A DNA stretch of 34,467 nt from Prevotella sp. UBA7594 (GTDB lineage Bacteria; Bacteroidota; Bacteroidia; Bacteroidales; Bacteroidaceae): NCBI GenBank assembly GCA_002490315.1, contig DLKG01000005.1, positions 26,644 through 61,110 of the forward strand, given 5' to 3'. The position numbers and the translations under genes were made by a program. Below the pieces are notes generated by a model. The model did not search any database. It had not been told where the DNA came from and worked only from the letters and a program-made list of their open reading frames with translations. Of the stretch, positions 16,886 to 23,849 are shown piece by piece (within the stretch, counting starts at the first letter, position 1; every line of letters begins with the position of its first letter).

Positions 16886-16933
16886 GCGGGCAATAATGCC
16901 AACAATTACTAAAAAAGCGCACATATTGCCCGC
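16886..16933. repeat. 10-bp inverted repeat over the -33 region
   Basis: GCGGGCAATA (16886-16895) is perfectly inverted at 16924-16933 (TATTGCCCGC), 28 nt apart. The right arm covers the -33 TTG of the following promoter. It may be the fucosidase terminator or an operator for the carboxyltransferase gene. A sequence AAAACACCACTTT at 16868-16880 just before it differs by one base from a unit of the dyad array at 23548-23560. Confidence 0.45.
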
Positions 16934-16958
16934 AATTGAAAATTTTTCTCTAATTTTG
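16926..16958 (+). promoter_or_regulatory. Promoter for the carboxyltransferase gene
   Basis: TAATTTTG at 16951-16958 with TTG at 16926-16928, spacing 22. Transcription near 16965 gives a leader of about 80 nt that can form a small hairpin (AGTGCC 16972-16977 with GGCGCT 16983-16988). Confidence 0.6.
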
Positions 16959-17047
16959 CACATTTGAAGGAGAGTGCCGCTTTGGCGCTATAGGCATTCG
17001 CCGCCTTTCATTTATAAAACGAAATCTGTAAAAATTTAAAAATAGAG

Positions 17048-18823
17048 ATGAAAAAGAAAATTCAGTTCAGTCTCGTCTACCGAGATATGTGGCAGTCTTC
17101 CGGCAAGTTCCAGCCACGTAAAGACCAGTTGGAGCGCATCGCTCCCGTCATCATCGACATGGGATGCTTCGCCCGTGTTGAAACCAACGGCGGCGCCTTC
17201 GAGCAGGTAAATCTGCTCGCCGGTGAGAATCCAAACGATGCTGTACGCGCTTTCTGTAAGCCTTTCAACGAGGCTGGCATTAAGACCCACATGCTCGATC
17301 GTGGTCTCAACGCTCTGCGCATGTACCCCGTGCCCGACGATGTGCGTGCCCTTATGTATAAGGTGAAGGCAAAGCAAGGCACCAACATCACGCGTATCTT
17401 CGACGGATTGAACGACGTTCGCAATATTATCCCAAGCATCAAGTGGGCAAAGGAGGGCGGTATGACCCCACAGTGTGCGCTCTGCATCACCAATTCTCCC
17501 GTACACACACTTGATTATTATATGAACATCGCCGACCAGCTCATCGCCGCAGGCGCAGAGGAAATCTGCTTGAAGGACATGGCTGGCATCGGACAGCCGG
17601 CATTCCTCGGCAAGCTGACAAAGATGATAAAGGACAAGTATCCCCACATCATCATACAGTATCACGGCCACTCAGGTCCGGGTCTGTCCATGGCATCCAT
17701 CCTTGAGGTGTGCAACAACGGCGCCGACATCATCGATACCGCCATGGAGCCATTGTCTTGGGGCAAGGTGCATCCGGACATCATCTCCGTAATCAGTATG
17801 CTGAAGAACGAAGGCTTCGACGTGCCTGAAGTGAACATGAAGGCCTACATGAAGGCCCGCGCTCTCACTCAGGAGTTCATCGACGAATGGCTTGGCTATT
17901 TCATCAATCCCGGCAACAAGATAATGTCGTCGCTTCTCCTCGGCTGCGGACTTCCTGGCGGCATGATGGGCTCAATGATGGCAGACCTCGGAGGTATGCG
18001 TACAACGATTAACAACGTGCGCAAGAAGAAGGGTGAGGACGAGCTTTCCATGGACGACTTGCTCATCAAACTCTTCGACGAGGTGGAGTACGTATGGCCG
18101 CGCGTAGGCTATCCTCCATTGGTTACGCCGTTCTCGCAGTACGTGAAGAACATCGCCCTCATGAATCTTCTCACTATCGAGCAGGGCAAGGGCCGCTTCG
18201 TGATGATGGACGATTCTATGTGGGGCATGATTCTCGGCAAGTCGGGCAAAATCCCCGGCACCATCGATCCGGAACTCGTGGAGCTTGCAAAGAAGCAGGG
18301 ACGCGAGTTTACCGACGTTGACGCCCATACTCTTCTTCACGACGCTCTCGACGACTTCCGCAAGGAGATGGACGAGAACGGATGGGACTACGGCAAGGAC
18401 GATGAGGAGCTCTTCGAGCTTGCCATGCACCCGGAGCAGTATCGCAACTACAAGAGCGGACAGGCAAAGAAAAACTTCCTCGCCGATCTCCAGAAACTCA
18501 AGGATGCCAAGCTTGGAGCCAACCTCTCGCCTGAGCAGCTCAGTGCTTACAAGCACGCCAAGGCCGACGCTATCGTGGCTCCGGTAAAGGGCGAAATCTA
18601 TTGGGAATTCTCCGGCGACGGCGAGTGCGCTCCTACCGTGGAGCCGTTCATCGGCAAGGAATACAAGGAAGGCGATGTACTCTGCTACATACAGGCTCCT
18701 TGGGGAGAGATTGTCACAGTGCCTGCCGCTCTCGGAGGCAAGATTGTTGAAATCAACGCTAAGCGCGGTTCTAAGGTTTCCAAGGGTGACGTCATCGCTT
18801 ACATTGAGCGTGAGCACGAGTAA
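17048..18823 (+). CDS. Biotin-enzyme-type carboxyltransferase (oxaloacetate decarboxylase/pyruvate carboxylase subunit B-like)
   Basis: A 591-residue cytosolic protein. Residues about 5-300 match the HMGL-like TIM barrel of OadA/PycB: YRDMWQSSGK (place of RDAHQS), VETNGGAFEQV, RIFDGLNDVRNI, and LKDMAGIGQP with K176 as the expected carbamylated lysine. The usual HTHDTSG metal motif reads QYHGHSG (204-210). A conserved PYC_OADA region follows to about 500 (VWPRVGYPPLVTPFSQYVKN). The C-terminal part (about 515-591) has the fold pattern of a biotinyl domain, but the place of (A/V)MKM reads QAPWG (549-553), so no biotin lysine is visible. It probably works with a separate carrier in moving CO2 between pyruvate and oxaloacetate, for succinate/propionate fermentation; that part is inference. 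Single gene with its own promoter. Confidence 0.82.
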   Translation: MKKKIQFSLVYRDMWQSSGKFQPRKDQLERIAPVIIDMGCFARVETNGGAFEQVNLLAGENPNDAVRAFCKPFNEAGIKTHMLDRGLNALRMYPVPDDVRALMYKVKAKQGTNITRIFDGLNDVRNIIPSIKWAKEGGMTPQCALCITNSPVHTLDYYMNIADQLIAAGAEEICLKDMAGIGQPAFLGKLTKMIKDKYPHIIIQYHGHSGPGLSMASILEVCNNGADIIDTAMEPLSWGKVHPDIISVISMLKNEGFDVPEVNMKAYMKARALTQEFIDEWLGYFINPGNKIMSSLLLGCGLPGGMMGSMMADLGGMRTTINNVRKKKGEDELSMDDLLIKLFDEVEYVWPRVGYPPLVTPFSQYVKNIALMNLLTIEQGKGRFVMMDDSMWGMILGKSGKIPGTIDPELVELAKKQGREFTDVDAHTLLHDALDDFRKEMDENGWDYGKDDEELFELAMHPEQYRNYKSGQAKKNFLADLQKLKDAKLGANLSPEQLSAYKHAKADAIVAPVKGEIYWEFSGDGECAPTVEPFIGKEYKEGDVLCYIQAPWGEIVTVPAALGGKIVEINAKRGSKVSKGDVIAYIEREHE

Positions 18824-18854
18824 TACTGTTGGAAGTTAAAGAATTCAGAAGTTA

Positions 18855-18923
18855 AAGAAGTTAAAGCCAAATGCTTTGCTTGCTTAAATGCAAAACCAAC
18901 AAAGGTAATGGCTTTGACTTCTT
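18855..18923. repeat. MITE-like/REP-like inverted repeat
   Basis: AAGAAGTTAAAGCCA (18855-18869) pairs with TGGCTTTGACTTCTT (18909-18923) over 15 bases with one G-U pair, and encloses 39 nt. The left side is preceded by two more direct copies of GAAGTTAAAG (18832-18841 region and 18848-18857 region). A second hairpin AAGGGAG (18932-18938)/CTCCTTT (18945-18951) follows. No ORF of note. It could be a mobile remnant or the 3' end of the upstream transcript. Confidence 0.55.
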
Positions 18924-18975
18924 AGCGACCGAAGGGAGCGACAACTCCTTTAGCCCTGATTTCTAAATAAAAGAT

Positions 18976-19521
18976 ATGTACCAGCAAATAATTGACAAAT
19001 ACTATGGAGGATGCGGCGCCTTGCGCCACATCCTCCTCACTCATAGCCGGTCTGTAGCGCAACGTGCGTTGCAGATTGCCTCTAATCATCCCGAACTCAA
19101 CATCGACACCGACTTTGTGCGCGAAGCAGCAATGCTCCACGACATAGGCATCATACGTGTCGACGCTCCAGGCATAGAATGTCACGGCACGGAGCCCTAC
19201 ATACGCCACGGCGTCTGCGGAGCCGAGATGTTGCGTGCCGAAGGACTGCCTGAAAGCTACGCCCGCGTTTGCGAGCGCCATACAGGAGCCGGACTGACCC
19301 TCTCCGACATCCTTTCGCAGCATCTGCCGCTGCCCCATCACGATTTGCTTCCGGAGACCATAGAAGAGAAACTTATCTGCTATGCCGACAAGTTCTACTC
19401 CAAGACCCATCTCGACCGCGAGAAGACAATCGAACAGGCAGAGAAGAGCCTCGCCAAGTTTGGCGGCGACACTCTCGCACGTTTCAACGCCATGAGGGCA
19501 ATATTTGAACCCGAGAAATAA
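18976..19521 (+). CDS. HD-domain phosphohydrolase
   Basis: A 181-residue protein of the HD superfamily (HDIG type). Metal ligands are H23 in LTHSRSVAQRAL, H55-D56 in MLHDIG, and later histidines in RHGVCGAEML and ERHTGAG. These proteins cleave nucleotide-type phosphoesters in the cytosol; the substrate is unknown. The start is the first ATG after the repeat region. The gap of 39 nt to lptD suggests cotranscription. Confidence 0.88.
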   Translation: MYQQIIDKYYGGCGALRHILLTHSRSVAQRALQIASNHPELNIDTDFVREAAMLHDIGIIRVDAPGIECHGTEPYIRHGVCGAEMLRAEGLPESYARVCERHTGAGLTLSDILSQHLPLPHHDLLPETIEEKLICYADKFYSKTHLDREKTIEQAEKSLAKFGGDTLARFNAMRAIFEPEK

Positions 19522-19560
19522 AGGAAAGCATTTTTTTCAGAATATAACCAGCAACTCAAA

Positions 19561-22431
19561 TTGAGAACAAAGACCGTCATAGCCCTTTTGCTTAGTGCCA
19601 TCATGTTTGTGATGGCTGGAAGTGTTATGCCAGATGGGCAGAAATCCAAAAGCAAAAGCCGGAAAAAGGCGCTACGCGACTCCATAGAACTTACTGACAT
19701 CGACGACTCCATCAGTACGCCAATGCTGCGCGACTCCCTTGGACGTCTCATCCCCGACACGACGCGGATGGACTCCATGCAGCTCGCCATCTACCGTCAC
19801 AACCGCGCCATCGACGACTCCATACGTCTCGACTCCATCAATCGCCAACGCTCAGGAGGCATCAATTTCCCCGTCAACTACACGGCTGACGACTCACTCG
19901 TCTACGACGCCACCACAAAGACGGCGCGCCTCTACGGCAACTCCACCGTGAAATACGACAACATGGACCTCGCCGCCGAGCGCATCCATATGGGCATAGA
20001 CTCCTCCATAGTGCACGCTACGGGCGCGGAAGACACTTCCGACTCTACCAGCCACAAACTCTTTGGCACGCCTGTCTTCTCTATGGGTTCCGACAAGTAC
20101 GAGAGCGACACGATGGCGTTCAACTTCAAGACGAAAAAAGGACTCATTAGCAATGTCTATACGCAGCAGCAGGATGGATTCCTCCGTAGCCAGATATCAA
20201 AGCGCAACGACAACGGCGACATCTATCTCCAACACGGACGCTACACGACGTGCGACGCCAAACATCCCGACTTCTACATCTCGCTCTCACGTGCCAAGGT
20301 GCGTCCCGGCAAGGACGTAGTCTTCGGACCTGCCTATCTCGTGGTGGCAGATGTTCCTCTGCCGCTTGCCATCCCCTATGGTTTCTTCCCTTTCACGAAG
20401 AGTTATTCCTCCGGCTTCATCATGCCAACCTACGGCGACGAGAGCAATCGCGGCTTCTACCTGCGCGATGGCGGCTATTATTTCGCCATCAACGACAAGT
20501 GGGATCTCAAGCTGCTCGGCGAAATCTACACCAAAGGCTCATGGGGAATATCCGCCGCCTCCAACTACAACAAGCGCTATCGCTACTCGGGCAGCTTCTA
20601 TGCTAGCTTCCAGAACACGCAGACGGGCGACAAGGGTATGCCCGACTTCAGTCGGCAGAAGTCGTTCAAGATACAATGGAGCCACAGGCAGGATGCCAAG
20701 GCCAACCCTTACAGTTCGCTCTCCGCAAGCGTCAACTTCGCCACGTCGAGCTATGAGCGCAACAATCTCAGTTCGCTCTACAACCCGCAGACGCTTACGC
20801 AGTCGACCCGCACATCTTCTGTCTCCTGGAGCACCACGTTCTCCAGCATCGGACTCTCGCTCTCCAGCACAGCTAACCTCTCGCAGAACATGCGCGACTC
20901 GTCGATTGCCATCACTCTTCCCGACCTCAACATCTCGCTCTCGCGCTTCTATCCCTTCAAACGAAAGCATGCCGTGGGCGATGAACGCTGGTATGAGAAA
21001 ATCTCCATGTCCTACACGGGTCACATCTCCAATAGTATAAACACGAAGGAGAACAAGATTCTCCATTCAAATCTCATAAAGGACTGGCGCAACGGATGGA
21101 ACCACAACATTCCTATCAGCGGCAACTTTACGCTTTTCGACTACGTAAACATTTCGCCGTCGTTCAACTTTCAAGACCGTATGTACAGCCACAAGGTAAT
21201 GCGCAGCTGGGATGCGGCACAGCAGAAGGAAGTGTGCGACACCATCTATGGCTTCAACAACGTCTACAACTACAGCCTGTCAATAGGTCTGTCGACGAAA
21301 CTCTACGGCTTCTACATACCGAGCCGCAAGATTTTCGGCGACAAGATACAGGCCATACGCCACGTCTTCACGCCATCCGTCAGCTTCAGCTACGCCCCTG
21401 ACTTCAGCTCTTCGCGCTACGGCTACTACAAGACCTATCAACGCACCAATGCTGACGGATCTGTCGACCTCGTTGAATACTCACCCTATTCGGGTCAGCT
21501 CTACGGCGTGCCGGGCAAGGGCAAGACGGGCAACATCTCTTTCGACATCTCCAACAATGTCGAGATGAAGGTGAAGAGCGACAAGGATTCTACTGGATTC
21601 AAGAAACTCAGTATAATCGATGAGCTCGGTCTCTCCATGAGCTACAATTTCGCCGCCAAGGAAAAACCGCTCTCCGATCTTACCATGCGCATCCGCCTGA
21701 AGTGGTGGAAGAACTACACGTTCAACATGACAGCTGTCTTCGCCTCCTATGCCTACGAGCTCGACAGCAACGGCCGTCCCTACGTCGGCAACCGCACGCT
21801 CTGGGGTATGGGCAAGTTCGGACGCTTCCAGGGCACGTCGCAGAACATCTCCTTCACGCTCACGCCCGACAAACTGAAGAAATGGTTTGGCGGCGGCAAG
21901 GATGACGACAAGGACAGCAAGCGCAACAAGGACAACGAGGAAGGCGTCGACACCGACATCGAGTCGAATGTCGACGACACTATGGTCAATGCCCAGCGCG
22001 GAGCAAAGAAAAAGAGTGGGGGAGGCAAGGCTGAGACCGACGCCGACGGCTACATGCGCTTCAGTATGCCATGGTCGCTCACGTTCGGCTACGGCATCAC
22101 GATGCGTGAGAACACGAGCGGCAAGTTCAACACGAAGTCGATGCGCTATCCCTACAAATTCACGCAAACGCTCAACATGAGCGGCAACGTGCGCCTCAGC
22201 GACGGATGGAACATCTCCTTCTCTACGGGCTACGACTTCGAGAGCCACGACTTTTCCATGACGACAGCGTCGCTGCAACGCGACCTCCACTGCTTCAACA
22301 TGTCGTGCTCCGTGGTGCTCGCGCCCTACACAAGCTACAACTTCTCCTTCCGCTGCAACGCGGCTACGCTCACCGACGCTCTCAAATACGACAAGCGCAG
22401 TGGCTACAGCAACGCCGTGCAGTGGTATTAA
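19561..22431 (+). CDS. lptD: LPS-assembly protein LptD, Bacteroidetes type
   Basis: A 956-residue outer-membrane protein. Start: TTG at 19561 is chosen because it gives a full signal peptide (MRTKTVIALLLSAIMFVMAGS); the next ATG (19603) leaves only half of it. Residues about 30-100 are basic and then Asp/Ser-rich. About 105-270 hold an OstA/LptA-like beta-jellyroll (TARLYGNSTVKYDNMDLAAE). About 270-956 form a large barrel with LptD-like segments (PYGFFPFTKSYSSGFIMPTYG). A charged, low-complexity loop (Asp/Lys-rich, about 775-825) interrupts the barrel. It would place LPS in the outer leaflet together with LptE, not seen here. The family is poorly conserved by sequence; the length fits. Confidence 0.82.
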   Translation: MRTKTVIALLLSAIMFVMAGSVMPDGQKSKSKSRKKALRDSIELTDIDDSISTPMLRDSLGRLIPDTTRMDSMQLAIYRHNRAIDDSIRLDSINRQRSGGINFPVNYTADDSLVYDATTKTARLYGNSTVKYDNMDLAAERIHMGIDSSIVHATGAEDTSDSTSHKLFGTPVFSMGSDKYESDTMAFNFKTKKGLISNVYTQQQDGFLRSQISKRNDNGDIYLQHGRYTTCDAKHPDFYISLSRAKVRPGKDVVFGPAYLVVADVPLPLAIPYGFFPFTKSYSSGFIMPTYGDESNRGFYLRDGGYYFAINDKWDLKLLGEIYTKGSWGISAASNYNKRYRYSGSFYASFQNTQTGDKGMPDFSRQKSFKIQWSHRQDAKANPYSSLSASVNFATSSYERNNLSSLYNPQTLTQSTRTSSVSWSTTFSSIGLSLSSTANLSQNMRDSSIAITLPDLNISLSRFYPFKRKHAVGDERWYEKISMSYTGHISNSINTKENKILHSNLIKDWRNGWNHNIPISGNFTLFDYVNISPSFNFQDRMYSHKVMRSWDAAQQKEVCDTIYGFNNVYNYSLSIGLSTKLYGFYIPSRKIFGDKIQAIRHVFTPSVSFSYAPDFSSSRYGYYKTYQRTNADGSVDLVEYSPYSGQLYGVPGKGKTGNISFDISNNVEMKVKSDKDSTGFKKLSIIDELGLSMSYNFAAKEKPLSDLTMRIRLKWWKNYTFNMTAVFASYAYELDSNGRPYVGNRTLWGMGKFGRFQGTSQNISFTLTPDKLKKWFGGGKDDDKDSKRNKDNEEGVDTDIESNVDDTMVNAQRGAKKKSGGGKAETDADGYMRFSMPWSLTFGYGITMRENTSGKFNTKSMRYPYKFTQTLNMSGNVRLSDGWNISFSTGYDFESHDFSMTTASLQRDLHCFNMSCSVVLAPYTSYNFSFRCNAATLTDALKYDKRSGYSNAVQWY

Positions 22432-22476
22432 GCCTTATGGAGACAAACAGGAATAGACAATAATATATATATATAA

Positions 22477-22482
22477 AAGGAG
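22477..22482 (+). promoter_or_regulatory. Shine-Dalgarno-like site of the di-iron LuxR gene
   Basis: AAGGAG with an 8-nt spacer before the ATG at 22491. No comparable site stands out before the other starts I inspected, as expected for Bacteroidetes, so this gene may be translated in an unusual way. Confidence 0.45.
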
Positions 22483-22490
22483 ACGAAGTT

Positions 22491-23447
22491 ATGAAGAATC
22501 AGAAAATGTACGAAGCGGACGACAAGATGATCTCGCTCATCCGCGACAATTACAACCTGCTGCAGAGCCTCGGGTGTTTTGGTATAAGCCTCGGATTCGG
22601 AGACAAGACGGTCAGTCAGGTGTGTGAGGAGCAGCATGTTGACACCTACACTTTCCTCGCTGTCGTGAACTTCACCATCAACGGCTATCGCGATGTCGAC
22701 GACGCTTCAAAGCTTTCCGTTCCCACGCTCCTGCAATATCTCAAGGCAAGCCATGAGTATTATCTTGGCTTCCAGTTGCCCTTCATTCGTAAGGAGCTTG
22801 TCGAGGCACTCGACGAGAACGATAATCTTGCGCGTCTTATCCTGAAACTCTACGACGAGTACGCGCGTTCCATCACCTCCCACATGAAATACGAGGAGAA
22901 AACGGTCTTCCCATATGTCGAGGCGCTTCTTTCGGGACGCTCAGTAGACAATTACGCCATCGACATGTACTCCAAACACCACGGACAGGAAAGCTCCAGA
23001 CTGCGTGAGCTCAAGAGCATCATCATCAAGTATCTGCCGAGCGACGGACTCCACAACAACCAGCTCTCCGCCACTCTCTACGACATATATAATAATGAGG
23101 AATGGCTCTCGCTCCATGCCGAAGTGGAAGACCATATCTTTATTCCTTCCATCAAGCGCCTTGAGCAAAAATCGAAGCAGAACGATGTGTCGGCGAAAAT
23201 ATCAAATATGATCAATCGCAACCAGGATGGCACCGACGCCCTCGGCGAGCGCGAGAAGGATGTCATCATCGCTCTCGTGCAAGGCATGAGCAATAAGGAG
23301 ATTGCCGACCATCTCTGCATCGCCGTCAACACCGTCATCACCCATCGCCGCAACATAGCGCGCAAACTTCAGATACACTCCCCGGCTGGACTCACAATAT
23401 ACGCCATTGTCAACAATCTTGTTGACATCTCTTCCGTGAAACTCTAA
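22491..23447 (+). CDS. YtfE/RIC-like hemerythrin-LuxR fusion transcriptional regulator
   Basis: A 318-residue cytosolic protein with three parts. Residues about 10-60 resemble the ScdA/YtfE N-terminal domain (with C29 in QSLGCFGISLG). Residues about 75-225 resemble the hemerythrin-like di-iron bundle: likely ligands H88, H131, E135, H163 (or H164), H209 and E213 have almost the spacing of E. coli YtfE (H84, H129, E133, H160, H204, E208). Residues about 250-315 are a LuxR helix-turn-helix (LGEREKDVIIALVQGMSNKE, then NTVITHRRNIARKLQ). Inference: a regulator whose di-iron site senses oxygen, NO or iron state. The intergenic region to nrdD (402 bp) has an unusual dyad array and hairpins. Two genes further on is another LuxR protein with a related DNA-binding domain. 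Confidence 0.86.
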   Translation: MKNQKMYEADDKMISLIRDNYNLLQSLGCFGISLGFGDKTVSQVCEEQHVDTYTFLAVVNFTINGYRDVDDASKLSVPTLLQYLKASHEYYLGFQLPFIRKELVEALDENDNLARLILKLYDEYARSITSHMKYEEKTVFPYVEALLSGRSVDNYAIDMYSKHHGQESSRLRELKSIIIKYLPSDGLHNNQLSATLYDIYNNEEWLSLHAEVEDHIFIPSIKRLEQKSKQNDVSAKISNMINRNQDGTDALGEREKDVIIALVQGMSNKEIADHLCIAVNTVITHRRNIARKLQIHSPAGLTIYAIVNNLVDISSVKL

Positions 23448-23481
23448 GCGAAAGCGAAAGGAAGGGCATAATGACAAAATG

Positions 23482-23516
23482 AAAGTGCCACTTTAGCATG
23501 TCTAAAGTGGCACTTT
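23482..23516 (+). terminator. 15-bp hairpin after the di-iron LuxR gene
   Basis: AAAGTGCCACTTTAG (23482-23496) and CTAAAGTGGCACTTT (23502-23516) form a perfect 15-bp stem with 5-nt loop CATGT, 35 nt after the stop codon. It is followed by TGCTTTC rather than a strong U-run. It may act as a terminator, although the same bases are part of the dyad array. Confidence 0.5.
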
Positions 23517-23560
23517 TGCTTTCATAAAGCGCCACTTCAGGGAACCTAAAGCACCACTTT
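23482..23560. repeat. Four 13-bp dyads at exact 22-bp spacing
   Basis: Units: AAAGTGCCACTTT (23482-23494), AAAGTGGCACTTT (23504-23516), AAAGCGCCACTTC (23526-23538), AAAGCACCACTTT (23548-23560). Unit starts are 22 bp apart in every case, with 9-nt unlike spacers. Units 1 and 2 are perfect palindromes around a central base; units 3 and 4 are degenerate. Two helical turns of spacing puts all units on one face of DNA, as in operator arrays. The 402-bp region 23448-23849 otherwise holds the nrdD promoter, its leader hairpins and a small hairpin TTAAC/GTTAA (23579-23592). Confidence 0.8.
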
Positions 23561-23695
23561 AGCTAATGCCAAAAGTATTTAACTCTCGTTAAGAAATAGT
23601 GTAAGGAAAAACATTGTAAAAGTTACAAAACGTAAGGCTGCGAGTGTCGAAATGGAAGCAGCAAAATTTTCTGAATATTTTCCTGCTTATACGTG

Positions 23696-23725
23696 TTGCC
23701 AATTCGTTTTTTTTATATATCTTTG
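23696..23725 (+). promoter_or_regulatory. Promoter for nrdD-nrdG
   Basis: TTG at 23696-23698 and TATCTTTG at 23718-23725, spacing exactly 19. This is one of the best Bacteroidetes promoters in the window. The leader to the ATG at 23850 is about 115 nt. Confidence 0.78.
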
Positions 23726-23775
23726 CAACCGCAAACGAAAAACAACGCAGACAACTTTTTGATGCAAGATAATAG

Positions 23776-23829
23776 AAAAGTTTTCCAAAACGGAAAACTT
23801 TTTGTTTCTCAAAATCAAAAAAGTTTTCC
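23776..23829 (+). promoter_or_regulatory. nrdD leader with mutually exclusive hairpins
   Basis: AAAAGTTTTCC occurs at 23776-23786 and again at 23819-23829; its inverse GGAAAACTTTT is at 23792-23802. The middle arm can pair with the first (11 bp, 5-nt loop) or with the third (11 bp, 16-nt loop), but not both. The third arm ends 20 nt before the nrdD start. This resembles a switch or attenuator; no U-run terminator is visible. Confidence 0.55.
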
Positions 23830-23849
23830 CAAAAAATAAACTTTAAGCA

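Noticed and set aside
23482..23560. CRISPR-like array
   Set aside because: The units are only 13 bp, the spacers 9 nt, units 3 and 4 are degenerate and there are no cas genes. Phased dyads are a better description.
23580..23849. NrdR boxes upstream of nrdD
   Set aside because: I looked for the paired ACA-CWATATWG-TGT-type palindromes and found none; the repeats present are of a different sequence.
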